DNA of 64,000 nt from assembly GCF_002005565.1 (NCBI RefSeq), contig NZ_BDJC01000001.1, forward strand, positions 62,001 through 126,000, written 5' to 3'. The position numbers and the translations under genes are program-made. The stretch comes from Streptomyces sp. JHA26. Lineage in GTDB: Bacteria; Actinomycetota; Actinomycetes; Streptomycetales; Streptomycetaceae. Below are positions 1 through 8,732 of the stretch, in pieces (the stretch's first letter is position 1; every line of letters begins with the position of its first letter). Below the pieces are notes generated by a model. The model was given only the letters and a program-made list of their open reading frames with translations. It made no database searches and had not been told where the DNA came from.

Positions 1-69
1 GCCCTGGAGGACGGCCGGCTCACCGCCGTCCTGGAGCCGCTGTCCTGGAACGTGATCCGGCTCGGCTGA
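1..69 (+). CDS. C-terminal end of a probable GH51 alpha-L-arabinofuranosidase (partial)
   Basis: Only the last 22 codons and a TGA stop lie in the window. The reading frame is open from base 1 and ends in the peptide PLSWNVIRLG. A terminal sheet ending in 'LSWNVIRL' is typical of GH51 alpha-L-arabinofuranosidases, which release arabinose from hemicellulose and pectin. The gene runs convergently into the GH35-like gene, only 7 bases away. The family call rests on this short tail alone and the 5' part cannot be assessed. Confidence 0.5.
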   Translation, partial: ALEDGRLTAVLEPLSWNVIRLG

Positions 70-76
70 GCCGGCG

Positions 77-2809
77 TCAGGTCTCCCGGCAGCCGGGGGA
101 GACGACCGGTTCCACCGGCACCCCTCCGGCCGCGCCGCCCAGCACGGTGAGCCGCACCGACCCCGGCCCCGCCGGGATGCCGCCGCCGGCCAGCACCGCC
201 AGCGCGAGGGTGTTGGCGGCGGCACGCGTGCGCAGGACGCCGTTCGGCAGGACCAGCGTGTGCTGCGTGCCCGCCGCGCCGTTGACGTACTCGCCCATGT
301 TCCAGCCGTTCAGGAAGACCTGGACGCGGTAGTCGCGGTCCGGGTCGTCGTCGAGGGTGAGCCCGATCGAGGCGTCGACGTCCGGCGGAACGTCCAGCCG
401 GAACGTCGTCCGGTACCACGTGACGCCCTGCCGGCGGTGCGCGCGGGGGAAGGTCACGGACTCCCAGTCGCCGTCGTCGTACCCGGGCAGGTGCCAGCCC
501 TTCCGTTCCCCGTACAGCCCGCCGTTGTTGAGCGGTCCGCGCACGGGGTCGGAGGCCGTCGCGCCCCGCAACCGCCAGTGCACCTCCGGCGAGGTGCCCC
601 CGAAGGAGGCCGACACGAGCCCCCGGGCCGCCCGGTGGTCGTCCTCGCCGTGCTGCGTGCGCCGGACCAGGACGGACAGGACGGGGGAGTCCGGCCGCCC
701 CTCGCGCAGCCGCCTCCGCAGCCCCTGCGGCAGACGGAAGCCGGCCGTGGCGGTCCACGTGCCCTTCCCCGTCTCCCGGTCCACGTGGTGGGTGCCCAGC
801 GGCTCCCCGTCCAGCCAGGCCATGAGCATCCCCCGCGCGCCCGTGCCGTACGTGAGGGAGACGGACTCCAGACCGGCGGCGCCGGTGAGCCGGCCCCGGT
901 ACCAGACGTCGCCGTAGTGGAAGCCGTAGTCGTCGGCGAAGAGCACGGGCTGCTCGTCGGGCACGGGCGTCGGGCCGGCCGACGTCCTGCGGTCGGCGAC
1001 CGTCCAGTCGGAGTCGTCGTGACCGGGCAGGGCCTCCGGGTTCTCGTCCCGGCACCGCCAGCCGTCGAGCACGGGCGGCACCAGTTCCGGCACGCCCGGC
1101 AGCGGCTGCCTCGACCGCAGGCTCCGGGCCCGGCTGACCGACGTGGGGACCGGGCGGCCGTTCCAGGTGACACCGGTGATGCCGCGCGGCGCCCACACCT
1201 CCAGCCCGTGCGCGTCGACCGTGTCGCCGGTCAGCCGCACCGTGTCGCCGTCCAGGGCGGCGTCGCGCAGCAGCGCCGGGCCGTACACGAGTCCCTTGCC
1301 CGACGGCGTCTCGTACGGCCACAGCCGCAGGGAGACGGCGTCGTCGGCGAAGAGCAGCAGCAGCGTGCGGTCGGAGCCGGCGCCGCGCACCCGCACCCGG
1401 GTCAGGCCGCCCGCCCCGAGCGGCGCCGTCACGTGCAACTGGTCCTTGTCGTACGCCCAGGCGGCCTCCTCGTCCAGCCGGGTGGGCCACGGCTCGTCGG
1501 GGCAGTCCAGCACGAGGTGGGCCATCTCGCCGGTCCGGCCCACGAAGGCGGCGATGTCCAGCCGCCCGACGCTCAGGGTCAGCATGGGCTGCACGGTGGC
1601 GTGGGCCAGCTTCCGTCCCCCGCCCAGGTCGAGCCCGGCGGCGAGCAGCCTGGCGTCCCGCGCGGGCACGGTGACCGGCACGTCCGTCCCGGCCATCGGC
1701 AGCGTGGACGTCACGTCCTCGGCGGTGTCGTTGCGCAGGACGTACACATGGGCGCCGGTGTCCGGGTTGGTCAGGTGCCGCACCTGGATCCGGGCGTCGC
1801 CGGCCCGGACCCCGGGTGCCGCGTCCAGCCGCGCCACGTCGGGGACGTGGCGCAGGAGGTGGCCGATCTGGTGGAGCGGGGCGAGCTTGCCGGTGGGCCT
1901 GCGCGCCTCGTCGATCGCCGCCGCGGGGTCGTACGTGGGCGCGGGCGCCGACGGCGCGGCCAGCCAGCCCCACGAGGTGCCGCCGAACACCGGGCCGGCG
2001 CCGTGCAGCGTGATGCCGTCGGCGAGGTGGGCGAGATGGACCCGCCGCGCCTCGGCCGCGTCCGCGGTCCGGTGCACCACCCCCCGGGCGAGCGGGGTGC
2101 CGTCGTGGAGGAAGGGCACGTCGATGCCGTCCGCGCGGATCCTCCGCCGCAGGCGGGCCGAGGTGCCGGGCCGCGGGGCGCCGAGCCGGTAGAGCAGGAC
2201 GGTGCCGGTGCCCCGCGTGTACTGGTGCCGGGCGGCGACGGCGTCGACGCGGGCCAGCCACTCCTCGGCGTGCCGGAGGTACGCCGGACCGGTGGCGCGG
2301 GCCGCGTCCCCGGCCGCCGTCAGCCAGCCCGGCAGCCCGCCGGCGTCGACGTCCGCGTCGATGTGCGGGCCCGGCCGCAGGACGACGTACAGACCGGTCT
2401 CGGCGGCCGTGCGCAGGAACAGGTCCAGGTCCCGGACGCCGGTGAAGTCGTAGCGGCCCGGGGCGGGGGAGTGCTGGTTCCAGGCGACGGGCACGTCGAC
2501 CGCGTTGAAGCCGTACGCCCGCATCTTCTGCAGCACGTCCCGCCACAGGGACGGGCTCGGCAGCCGGAAGGGGTGCAGTTCGCCGGCCCACAGCGCGAGG
2601 CGCCTGCCGTCGACCAGCAGGGAGTACCGGTCGAGGGCGACCCGGTGGCGCACCCCGTCGGCGCGGGGCGGTGCGGGCGGCGGCCCGGTCGGTACGGGGC
2701 CGGGGGCGCCGGAGGCCTGCACCGTCCCGCCGCTCATGCTGCCGCCGAGGGCGAGACCGAGGACGGTGGTGCCCGCGAGGGCGCTGAAAACTCGTCTGCT
2801 GAGCTCCAA
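77..2809 (-). CDS. Exported GH35-like beta-galactosidase family protein, catalytic residues missing
   Basis: The protein has 910 residues. The TTG start at 2809 was chosen because GAGAGG lies just upstream and the N-terminus (LELSRRVFSALAGTT) is a twin-arginine-type signal peptide; the longer open frame upstream is antisense coding of the Rrf2 gene. The GH35 barrel is recognisable: LWAGELHPFRLP, QKMRAYGFNAVDVPVAWNQH, and GGTSWGWLAAP with TYDPAAAIDEAR. Jelly-roll beta-galactosidase domains follow. The acid/base motif (usually ENE(Y/F)G after VLLYQ) reads LLYRLGAPRPG. The segment that normally carries the nucleophile (PEFQGG-like) is absent between the DGIDVPFLHDG and GGTSWG regions. It is therefore probably a non-catalytic carbohydrate-binding relative. 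Family placement is firm; function is uncertain. Confidence 0.85.
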   Translation of the reverse strand: MELSRRVFSALAGTTVLGLALGGSMSGGTVQASGAPGPVPTGPPPAPPRADGVRHRVALDRYSLLVDGRRLALWAGELHPFRLPSPSLWRDVLQKMRAYGFNAVDVPVAWNQHSPAPGRYDFTGVRDLDLFLRTAAETGLYVVLRPGPHIDADVDAGGLPGWLTAAGDAARATGPAYLRHAEEWLARVDAVAARHQYTRGTGTVLLYRLGAPRPGTSARLRRRIRADGIDVPFLHDGTPLARGVVHRTADAAEARRVHLAHLADGITLHGAGPVFGGTSWGWLAAPSAPAPTYDPAAAIDEARRPTGKLAPLHQIGHLLRHVPDVARLDAAPGVRAGDARIQVRHLTNPDTGAHVYVLRNDTAEDVTSTLPMAGTDVPVTVPARDARLLAAGLDLGGGRKLAHATVQPMLTLSVGRLDIAAFVGRTGEMAHLVLDCPDEPWPTRLDEEAAWAYDKDQLHVTAPLGAGGLTRVRVRGAGSDRTLLLLFADDAVSLRLWPYETPSGKGLVYGPALLRDAALDGDTVRLTGDTVDAHGLEVWAPRGITGVTWNGRPVPTSVSRARSLRSRQPLPGVPELVPPVLDGWRCRDENPEALPGHDDSDWTVADRRTSAGPTPVPDEQPVLFADDYGFHYGDVWYRGRLTGAAGLESVSLTYGTGARGMLMAWLDGEPLGTHHVDRETGKGTWTATAGFRLPQGLRRRLREGRPDSPVLSVLVRRTQHGEDDHRAARGLVSASFGGTSPEVHWRLRGATASDPVRGPLNNGGLYGERKGWHLPGYDDGDWESVTFPRAHRRQGVTWYRTTFRLDVPPDVDASIGLTLDDDPDRDYRVQVFLNGWNMGEYVNGAAGTQHTLVLPNGVLRTRAAANTLALAVLAGGGIPAGPGSVRLTVLGGAAGGVPVEPVVSPGCRET

Positions 2810-2905
2810 GGGAGCCTCTCCTGTTGCCTGTACCGCTGGTGCCGGTGCGTCCGCCGGGACACCTGTGCCGGGCCCATTGTCCACAACGCCCCGCACCATG
2901 GGCGT

Positions 2906-3362
2906 ATGAGGATCTCGGCACGGGCGGACTGCGCGGTACGGGCGGTTCTGGAACTCGCCGTCCGGCAGGGCGAGAGCCCCGTGAAGGCGGAGGCGGTCGC
3001 CACCGCCCAGGACATCCCGCACAAGTTCCTGGAGGGCATCCTCGGAGACCTGCGCCGGGGCGGCATCGTGCGGAGCCGGCGCGGCGGGGGCGGCGGGTAC
3101 CTGCTGGCGCGAGGCGTCCGCGGTCACGGTCGCGGACGTGATCCGGGCGGTGGACGGCCCGATCGTCTCGGTGCGCGGCGAGCGGCCGACGGGCCTCGTG
3201 CACACGGGCACGGCGGGGCCCCTGCCGCCCCTGTGGGTGGCGCTGCGCGCCAACGTCCGCCGGATCCTGGAGGGCGTGACCATCGCGGACCTGGCGGCGG
3301 ACGCGCTGCCGGAGCCGGTGCGGAAGCCGGCGGCGGAACCGGCGGCGTGGGAGAACCCGTAG
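2906..3362 (+). pseudogene. Rrf2-family transcriptional regulator, frameshifted
   Basis: The first part, from ATG 2906, encodes a winged helix (MRISARADCAVRAVLELA, then DIPHKFLEGILGDLRRGGIV and a glycine-rich wing YLLAR), typical of Rrf2/IscR/NsrR-type repressors. Near position 3110 the homologous sequence moves to another frame, which resumes as TVADVIRAVDGPIVSVRGERPTGL and ends at TAG 3360-3362. One extra base, for example in the GAGG run around 3110-3117, would explain the shift. No cysteine triad for an Fe-S cluster is visible. It is divergent from the GH35-like gene across 96 bases. It could be a true pseudogene or a sequencing error. Confidence 0.75.
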
Positions 3363-3384
3363 GCCCGTGACGGGCCCCGCTTTT
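3362..3384 (+). terminator. Hairpin with T-run after the Rrf2 gene
   Basis: GGCCCG-TGA-CGGGCC begins at the last base of the stop codon and is followed by CCGCTTTT. This is a short intrinsic-terminator-like structure with a T tract, which is rare in this genome. Confidence 0.55.
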
Positions 3385-3531
3385 GGCCGGAGTTCCCCCT
3401 GTCCGGGACGAACGGGTTCCGCTTACGATGCGACCGCCCTGTGGATGACATGTGCACGACTATTCACATGGCACGCACATTCAACCAGTTCCCGTTCCGC
3501 TTCCACCCCCCACCGACCGGATGGGAGACCC

Positions 3532-4182
3532 ATGGCCACCGGCCTGCTCCTGAGCGGCACGATCGCCGCGCTCCTCACCTCCGCGCTGCCCGCGCAGCAC
3601 CAGCCCTCCGGCGGGTTCGACGACCCGCCCCCGGACAAGATCGTCATCAAGGTCGCCACGGTGAACGGCTCCGGCTGCCCCCAGGGCACGGCCGCCGTCG
3701 CCGTCTCCGAGGACAACACGGCCTTCACCGTCACCTACAGCGAGTACCTGGCCCAGGCCGGCGGCGACTCGGCGCCCACCGCGTACCGCAGGAACTGCCA
3801 GCTCAACCTGCTCGTCCACGTCCCGCAGGGCTTCACCTACGCCGTCGCGAGCGCGGACTACCGCGGTTTCGCCGCGCTCCAGCCGGGCGCCAGGGGCACC
3901 CAGCGGGCCTCGTACTACTTCCAGGGCTCCCCGAACACGGAGTACCGCGCCCACCCGTTCAACGGTCCCTACGACGACAACTGGCAGGCCACCGACTCCA
4001 CCGACTGGGCCCAACTGGTCTGGGCACCCTGCGGGGTCCAGCGCAACTTCAACATCAACACGGAGCTGCGGGTGAGCGCCGGGACGGACCCGGACCAGGT
4101 CAGCTTCATGACGATGGACTCGACCGACGGCGGCATCAGCACCGTCTACCACCTGGCGTGGAAGGAGTGCCCGGAGTCCTGA
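3532..4182 (+). CDS. Secreted DUF4360 family protein
   Basis: The protein has 216 residues with a short hydrophobic signal peptide (TGLLLSGTIAALLTSALPAQ). A GGGAGA ribosome-binding site at 3523-3528 supports ATG 3532. The mature part contains conserved DUF4360 features: VNGSGCPQGTAAVAV near the N-terminus, YRRNCQLNL in the middle, and a terminal LAWKECPE, giving four cysteines likely paired in disulfides. DUF4360 proteins are small secreted proteins of fungi and actinomycetes with no assigned function. It stands alone between the Rrf2 gene and a convergent aminotransferase gene. Confidence 0.8.
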   Translation: MATGLLLSGTIAALLTSALPAQHQPSGGFDDPPPDKIVIKVATVNGSGCPQGTAAVAVSEDNTAFTVTYSEYLAQAGGDSAPTAYRRNCQLNLLVHVPQGFTYAVASADYRGFAALQPGARGTQRASYYFQGSPNTEYRAHPFNGPYDDNWQATDSTDWAQLVWAPCGVQRNFNINTELRVSAGTDPDQVSFMTMDSTDGGISTVYHLAWKECPES

Positions 4183-4306
4183 CCCCGGCGCCGTCAGGGG
4201 TCACGTCCCGCCCGGCCGGCACAGCAGGGGCTCGTCCGGTTCCGCGCGGGGGTGGTGGCCCTCGGAGCGGATGACGTCCTTGCCGACCTCGTCGGCGAGG
4301 TGGCGC

Positions 4307-4342
4307 GGGAGCCCCCGGCGATCGAGTCCGCCGGGGGCTCCC
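4307..4342. terminator. Bidirectional hairpin between DUF4360 and aminotransferase genes
   Basis: A perfect 14-bp inverted repeat, GGGAGCCCCCGGCG / CGCCGGGGGCTCCC, surrounds an 8-base loop. It sits in the 332-base convergent gap 4183-4514, where I recognise no gene. There is no T tract, as is usual for high-GC terminators. Confidence 0.7.
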
Positions 4343-4514
4343 CGTACGGATACGCGCCCTCGTCGGCGCCCTCGAGGGTCGCCGGGTAGCCGTGATGCGG
4401 ACCGGCCGCACGTCGTCGCGGGGGTGGCGAGCAGCGGCCTGCCGCCCAGCACCTGCTTCTGGAGCGCGGTCCGGGACCGCCGGCCGGCCGGGCGCCCGTC
4501 GAGGGCGTCGGGGG

Positions 4515-6158
4515 TCAGCCCGTGCGGCCCATGTCCGCTGCGTCCGGCCAGGCCCGCGGTCCCGGGCGACCCGTCGCCGGTACCGGGTCCAGGCCGTCGG
4601 TGCCCCGGACCTGGGCGGCCGTGAGGCCCCCGCGGGCCGGGACACCGGGCGGGGTGGGACCGGTGGGCACCGGATACCCGACCGACGCGGCAGCCGGGGC
4701 CTGGGCCGGAACCGGGACGGGCGCGGGCTGCGGGGCCGGTGCCGGGTGGGGGACCGGCCCCGGCCCGGGATACGGCACCGGCTGGGGCACCGGCGCGGGG
4801 CCGGGCGCGGCGGCCGCCGCCGGAGCGACCGGCACCGCGGCGGGGAGCGGCATGCCGGTGCCGGTGCCGGTGCCGGGGGCCGGAGCGGCGGCGAGCCCGG
4901 GGGCACCGGCACCGGTGGTCCGTGCGGTGATCGCGCGCATCCCGGAACCGTTGGTCTCGTACACCAGGCGGTCCACCGCCGCCGTGCCCGAGCTGTAGTC
5001 GGCCCCGGTGGCCGGCTCGGGCACGGCGGCTCCCCTCCCGGCCCCGTAGAGCACCTGTTCCAGACCGGACACCAGGCGACGCACGTCCACCTGGGGGCGC
5101 ACCACGAGACGCAGGAAGCGGCTGGACGAACCGATCTTGTTGCCGCACTCGCGGACCAGGACCCGGTGCTCGGCGAGCATGCGGTCGCGCACGACGGTGC
5201 CCTCCGCGCCCACGGGGAGGCGGACGAAGAGGAAGTTGCCCTGGGAGGGGTAGACGGTCAGGCCGGGCAGCGCGGACAGTTGGGCGGCCATCTCCAGGCG
5301 GTCGCGGCGCACCTGGTGCAGGCTCTGCGCGTACTCGGGGCCGTGGTCGCGCAGCATGAACACCACGTGTTCCGCGAAGGAGTTGAGGTTCCACTTGGGC
5401 AGCATGGAGCGCACCCGGCCCGCCAGCGCCGGGTTGGCGACGAGGTAGCCGAAGCGGATGCCGTGCAGTCCGAAGTTCTTGCCGAGGCTGCGCAGCACCA
5501 CGACGTTGGGGCGCAGCATCGCCTCCTGGACGACGCTGGGTTCGGCCTCCGCGTCGGCGAACTCCAGGAAGGACTCGTCGACCACGACGAGGTCCCGGTC
5601 GGCCATGGCGTCCATGAACTGCACCAGCGCCTGCTTGTGCAGGTAGCCGCCGTCGGGGTTGTTGGGGTTGCAGACCACCACGGTCCGGGTGCCCCTGGTC
5701 CGGACGAACTCGGCGTACCGGGCGAGGTCGAGGGCGAAGCCGCCGGCCTCCTGGAGCGGGAACATGTCGACCCGCTTGCCGGTCTCCATGGGCTGGTCGG
5801 TCCAGCGGCCGAAGGTGGGGACGGGGACGGCGAGGGACTCCCGGACCAGCAGGTGGTCGATCCAGGTGATCAGCTCCGTGGAGCCGTTGCCCATCGCCAC
5901 GCACTGCGGCGGGAGTCGGAGCAGGCTGCACAGTTCGGCGGTGATGGTGTCGGCGCCGCTCGGGTAGTACGTGATGATGTCGCGCAGCCGGCCGGCCATC
6001 TCCTCGAACATCGCCGGGGTGGGGAAGTACGGGTTGCAGGGGATGCAGAAGTCCACCGGACCGGCGCCCGCCGCCTCGCCGCTCTCCCGCGTCAGCGCCG
6101 CCATCGAGGGGCTGTGCGCCGCGGTGCTGCGGAACAACGAGGTGACGTTGCCGGACAA
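4515..6158 (-). CDS. PLP-dependent aminotransferase (class I/II, histidinol-phosphate aminotransferase-like) with low-complexity tail
   Basis: The protein has 547 residues. TTG at 6158 is preceded by GGAGG at 6164-6168, so I prefer it to longer starts. Residues about 30-390 form a fold-type I aminotransferase: VVVCNPNNPDGGY (substrate/PLP contact), VVVDESFLEFAD, and LGKNFGLHGIRFGY with the Schiff-base lysine. After about residue 395 comes a tail of some 150 residues rich in Pro, Ala and Gly, with PVPVP and GTGTGTG runs, unlike ordinary aminotransferases of about 350-400 residues. The substrate cannot be told. It lies downstream of the sugar cluster but is separated from galM by 116 bases. Confidence 0.85.
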   Translation of the reverse strand: MSGNVTSLFRSTAAHSPSMAALTRESGEAAGAGPVDFCIPCNPYFPTPAMFEEMAGRLRDIITYYPSGADTITAELCSLLRLPPQCVAMGNGSTELITWIDHLLVRESLAVPVPTFGRWTDQPMETGKRVDMFPLQEAGGFALDLARYAEFVRTRGTRTVVVCNPNNPDGGYLHKQALVQFMDAMADRDLVVVDESFLEFADAEAEPSVVQEAMLRPNVVVLRSLGKNFGLHGIRFGYLVANPALAGRVRSMLPKWNLNSFAEHVVFMLRDHGPEYAQSLHQVRRDRLEMAAQLSALPGLTVYPSQGNFLFVRLPVGAEGTVVRDRMLAEHRVLVRECGNKIGSSSRFLRLVVRPQVDVRRLVSGLEQVLYGAGRGAAVPEPATGADYSSGTAAVDRLVYETNGSGMRAITARTTGAGAPGLAAAPAPGTGTGTGMPLPAAVPVAPAAAAAPGPAPVPQPVPYPGPGPVPHPAPAPQPAPVPVPAQAPAAASVGYPVPTGPTPPGVPARGGLTAAQVRGTDGLDPVPATGRPGPRAWPDAADMGRTG

Positions 6159-6274
6159 GGAGACCTCCGTGAGTGGGCGGCCCGTGCGGGGGACACGGGC
6201 CGCCCAGGTATACGGAGGCGGACGGGGCACCGTTCAACACGTGTGAAGAAAGTGTGCCCGTGTGCTGTCGTCGG

Positions 6275-7423
6275 CTACGCGTCGAACGAGTGCACCGTCG
6301 TCGTCCGGTACGTCTCGCCGGGCCGCAGCACGGTCGACGGGAACGAGGGGTGGTTGGGCGAGTCCGGGAAGTGCTGGGTCTCCAGGCACAGGGCGTCGCC
6401 CTGGCGGTAGAGGGAGCCGCCGGTGCCGGTCAGGGTGCCGTCGAGGAAGTTGCCCGAGTAGAACTGCAGGCCGGGCTGGTCGGTGGCGATGCGCAGGGTG
6501 CGGCCGGAGGCGTGGTCGCGCAGGGTGGCGATGTGCTCGGGGCGGTCGGTGATGCCCTTGTCGAGCACCCAGTTGTGGTCGAATCCCTTGGCGGTGACCA
6601 GCTGCGGGTGGGCGTCGCGGATGTCCCGGCCGATCGGCTTGGCGCGGCGGAAGTCGAACGGGGTGCCCGCGACCTTCGCCAGCTCGCCGGTGGGGATCAG
6701 TCCCGCGTCGGTGGGCGTGAACCGGGAGGCGGCGATCGACAGCTCGTGGTCCTCGATGGTGCCGCTGCCCTCGCCGGCCAGGTTCCAGTAGACGTGGCTG
6801 GTGAGGTTGACGACGGTGGCCCTGTCGGTGGTCGCCTCGTAGTCGATGCGCCAGTCGCCGCGCCGGGTGAGGGTGTACGTCACCTTCGCCTTCAGCGTGC
6901 CCGGGTAGCCCATCTCGCCGTCGACGCTGGTGTAGTGCAGGACCAGGCCCACGTCGGAGCCCGCGGTGAACGGCTCGACGTCCCACACCCGGTAGTCGAA
7001 GCCCAGGGCGCCGCCGTGCAGGGAGTTCTCCCCGTCGTTGACGGAGAGCTGGTACTCCTTGCCGTCCAGGGTGAAGCGGCCCTTGGCGATGCGGTTGCCG
7101 TACCGCCCGATCAGGGCGCCGAAGTGCGGGCTGCGGGCGACGTAGTCCTCGAGGTTGTCGAAGCCCAGGGAGACGTTCGCGTAGCGGCCCCGGCGGTCCG
7201 GGATCTCCAGGGACTGCACGACGCCGCCGTACGACAGCACCTTCATCCGCGTGCCGCCGTTCTCCAGCGACCAGCGGTACACCTTCGTGCCGTCGGCGAG
7301 CCTGCCGAAGAGCTCCTTCACCGGCTTCCTGCCTCCCGTGGCGTGTGCCGTGCCGCCGAGCGTGGTGGCGGCGATGCCCGCGGCCGCGGCGGATGCCATG
7401 ACCGTGCGTCTGCTCAGTTCCAT
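6275..7423 (-). CDS. Exported galactose mutarotase (aldose 1-epimerase)
   Basis: The protein has 382 residues. It interconverts alpha and beta anomers of galactose or related sugars. The N-terminus MELSRRTVMASAAAAGIAATTLGG is a Tat-type signal peptide ending near AHA, so the enzyme acts outside the membrane. GalM family signatures are visible: YGGVVQSLEIPDR, GRYGNRIAKGRF, ENSLHGG, SHVYWNLAG, and the C-terminal LETQHFPDSPNHP with the catalytic glutamate. Its start is 64 bases downstream of the permease gene on the same strand, so it probably belongs to the transporter operon. A second, cytoplasmic mutarotase is encoded at 19147-20118. Confidence 0.93.
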   Translation of the reverse strand: MELSRRTVMASAAAAGIAATTLGGTAHATGGRKPVKELFGRLADGTKVYRWSLENGGTRMKVLSYGGVVQSLEIPDRRGRYANVSLGFDNLEDYVARSPHFGALIGRYGNRIAKGRFTLDGKEYQLSVNDGENSLHGGALGFDYRVWDVEPFTAGSDVGLVLHYTSVDGEMGYPGTLKAKVTYTLTRRGDWRIDYEATTDRATVVNLTSHVYWNLAGEGSGTIEDHELSIAASRFTPTDAGLIPTGELAKVAGTPFDFRRAKPIGRDIRDAHPQLVTAKGFDHNWVLDKGITDRPEHIATLRDHASGRTLRIATDQPGLQFYSGNFLDGTLTGTGGSLYRQGDALCLETQHFPDSPNHPSFPSTVLRPGETYRTTTVHSFDA

Positions 7424-7487
7424 TGCGGCTCCTGTACTTCCGTGGAAAGAAGCGGGCCCCGCCCGGAGCAGGCGGGGCCCGGAGTGA

Positions 7488-8732
7488 CTACGAACCGACC
7501 TTGCGCTTGTTCCACACGTCGAACCCGACCGCCGCCAGCAGCACCAGGCCCTTGATGACCTGCTGCCAGTCGGTGCCGATGCCGACGAGGTTCATGCCGT
7601 TGTTCAGCACGCCCAGGACCAGACCACCGATGATCGCGCCGAGCACCGTGCCGACGCCGCCGCTCATCGACGCGCCGCCGATGAACGAGGCCGCGATGGC
7701 CTCCAGCTCGAAGTTGAGGCCGGCCTTGGGCGAGGCCGCGTTGAAGCGGGAGGCGAAGACGAGACCCGCCAGGGCCGCGAGCACGCCCATGTTCAGGAAG
7801 ACCAGGAAGGTGACCTTCTTGTCCTTCACGCCCGACAGCTTGGCCGCGGGCAGGTTGCCGCCGATGGCGTAGATGTGGCGGCCGATGATCGCGTTGCGCA
7901 TCAGGTAGCCGAAGCCGACGACCAGCACGCCCAGGATGAGCAGCACGATCGGGGCACCCTTGTAGCTGGCCAGCAGCAGCGTGACCACGAGGACGGCGGC
8001 GACCAGCGCGACCAGCTTGAGCAGGAACAGCTTGGCCGGCAGCACGTCCAGGGAGAACTCCTGCTGGCGCCTGCGGTCGCGGACCTCCTGGAGGACCACG
8101 AAGGCGATCAGCGCGAAGCCGAGCAGCAGGGTGAGGTTGTGGTAGTTGGTGTTCGGGCCGACCTCGGGCAGGAAGCCGTTGGCGATCTTCTGCAGGTCCT
8201 TCGGGAACGGGCCGAGCGTCTGGCCCTTCAGGACGATCTCCGTCAGACCGCGGAAGAGCAGCATGCCCGCCAGGGTCACGATGAACGACGGTATGCCGAG
8301 ATAGGCGATGAAGAACCCTTGCAGGGACCCCGCGACCGCGCCGACGGCCAGGCACAGCACCACCGCGAGCGGCCAGGACAGATCGTGCTCGACCATCAGG
8401 ACGGCGGCCATCGCGCCGACGAACGCCGTCAGCGAGCCGACCGACAGGTCGATGTGGCCCGCGATGATGACGAGCATCATGCCGATCGCGAGGATCAGGA
8501 TGTAGCTGTTCTGCAGCACCAGGTTGGAGACGTTGCGCGGCAGCAGCAGGTCGCCGTCGGACCACACGGCGAACAGCGCCACGATCAGGCCGAGCGCGAT
8601 CAGCATGCCGTACTGCCGCATGTTGCGGCGCATGCCGTCGAGTATCAGCCGCAGCAGGCCGCCCCCGTCGGCCGAAGCGCCCTTGCCCGGTGGTGCGGGG
8701 GCCGGGGTCTTGGCGGTCACGTCCGTGCTCAT
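7488..8732 (-). CDS. mmsB: Monosaccharide ABC transporter permease (MmsB/GguB type)
   Basis: The protein has 414 residues with about 10 hydrophobic segments. It is the membrane channel of a carbohydrate uptake 2 (CUT2) transporter. The BPD-type permease signature is clear: [18 protein letters not shown] near residue 80, and [24 protein letters not shown] and [17 protein letters not shown] near the end. The ATG start overlaps the stop of the ATPase gene by four bases (ATGA), showing translational coupling. Its length matches MmsB-type permeases rather than the shorter RbsC type. Confidence 0.92.
   Translation of the reverse strand: MSTDVTAKTPAPAPPGKGASADGGGLLRLILDGMRRNMRQYGMLIALGLIVALFAVWSDGDLLLPRNVSNLVLQNSYILILAIGMMLVIIAGHIDLSVGSLTAFVGAMAAVLMVEHDLSWPLAVVLCLAVGAVAGSLQGFFIAYLGIPSFIVTLAGMLLFRGLTEIVLKGQTLGPFPKDLQKIANGFLPEVGPNTNYHNLTLLLGFALIAFVVLQEVRDRRRQQEFSLDVLPAKLFLLKLVALVAAVLVVTLLLASYKGAPIVLLILGVLVVGFGYLMRNAIIGRHIYAIGGNLPAAKLSGVKDKKVTFLVFLNMGVLAALAGLVFASRFNAASPKAGLNFELEAIAASFIGGASMSGGVGTVLGAIIGGLVLGVLNNGMNLVGIGTDWQQVIKGLVLLAAVGFDVWNKRKVGS

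Noticed and set aside
260-3370. Long plus-strand open frame spanning the GH35-like gene and Rrf2 gene
   Set aside because: It is antisense to the GH35-like gene for most of its length and carries no domain; only the Rrf2 part (from 2906) is real. Long shadow frames are common at this GC content.
2810-3457. Upstream extension of the GH35-like gene on the minus strand
   Set aside because: The extension is antisense coding of the Rrf2 gene and has no homology; the TTG at 2809 has a ribosome-binding site and signal peptide.
4271-4514. Possible short gene in the 3' gap after the DUF4360 gene
   Set aside because: No frame gave a recognisable protein, and a strong terminator palindrome lies in the middle of the region.
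4680-4930. Repetitive GC-rich DNA resembling tandem repeats
   Set aside because: It is codon-level low complexity encoding the Pro/Ala/Gly tail of the aminotransferase and is not a separate repeat locus.
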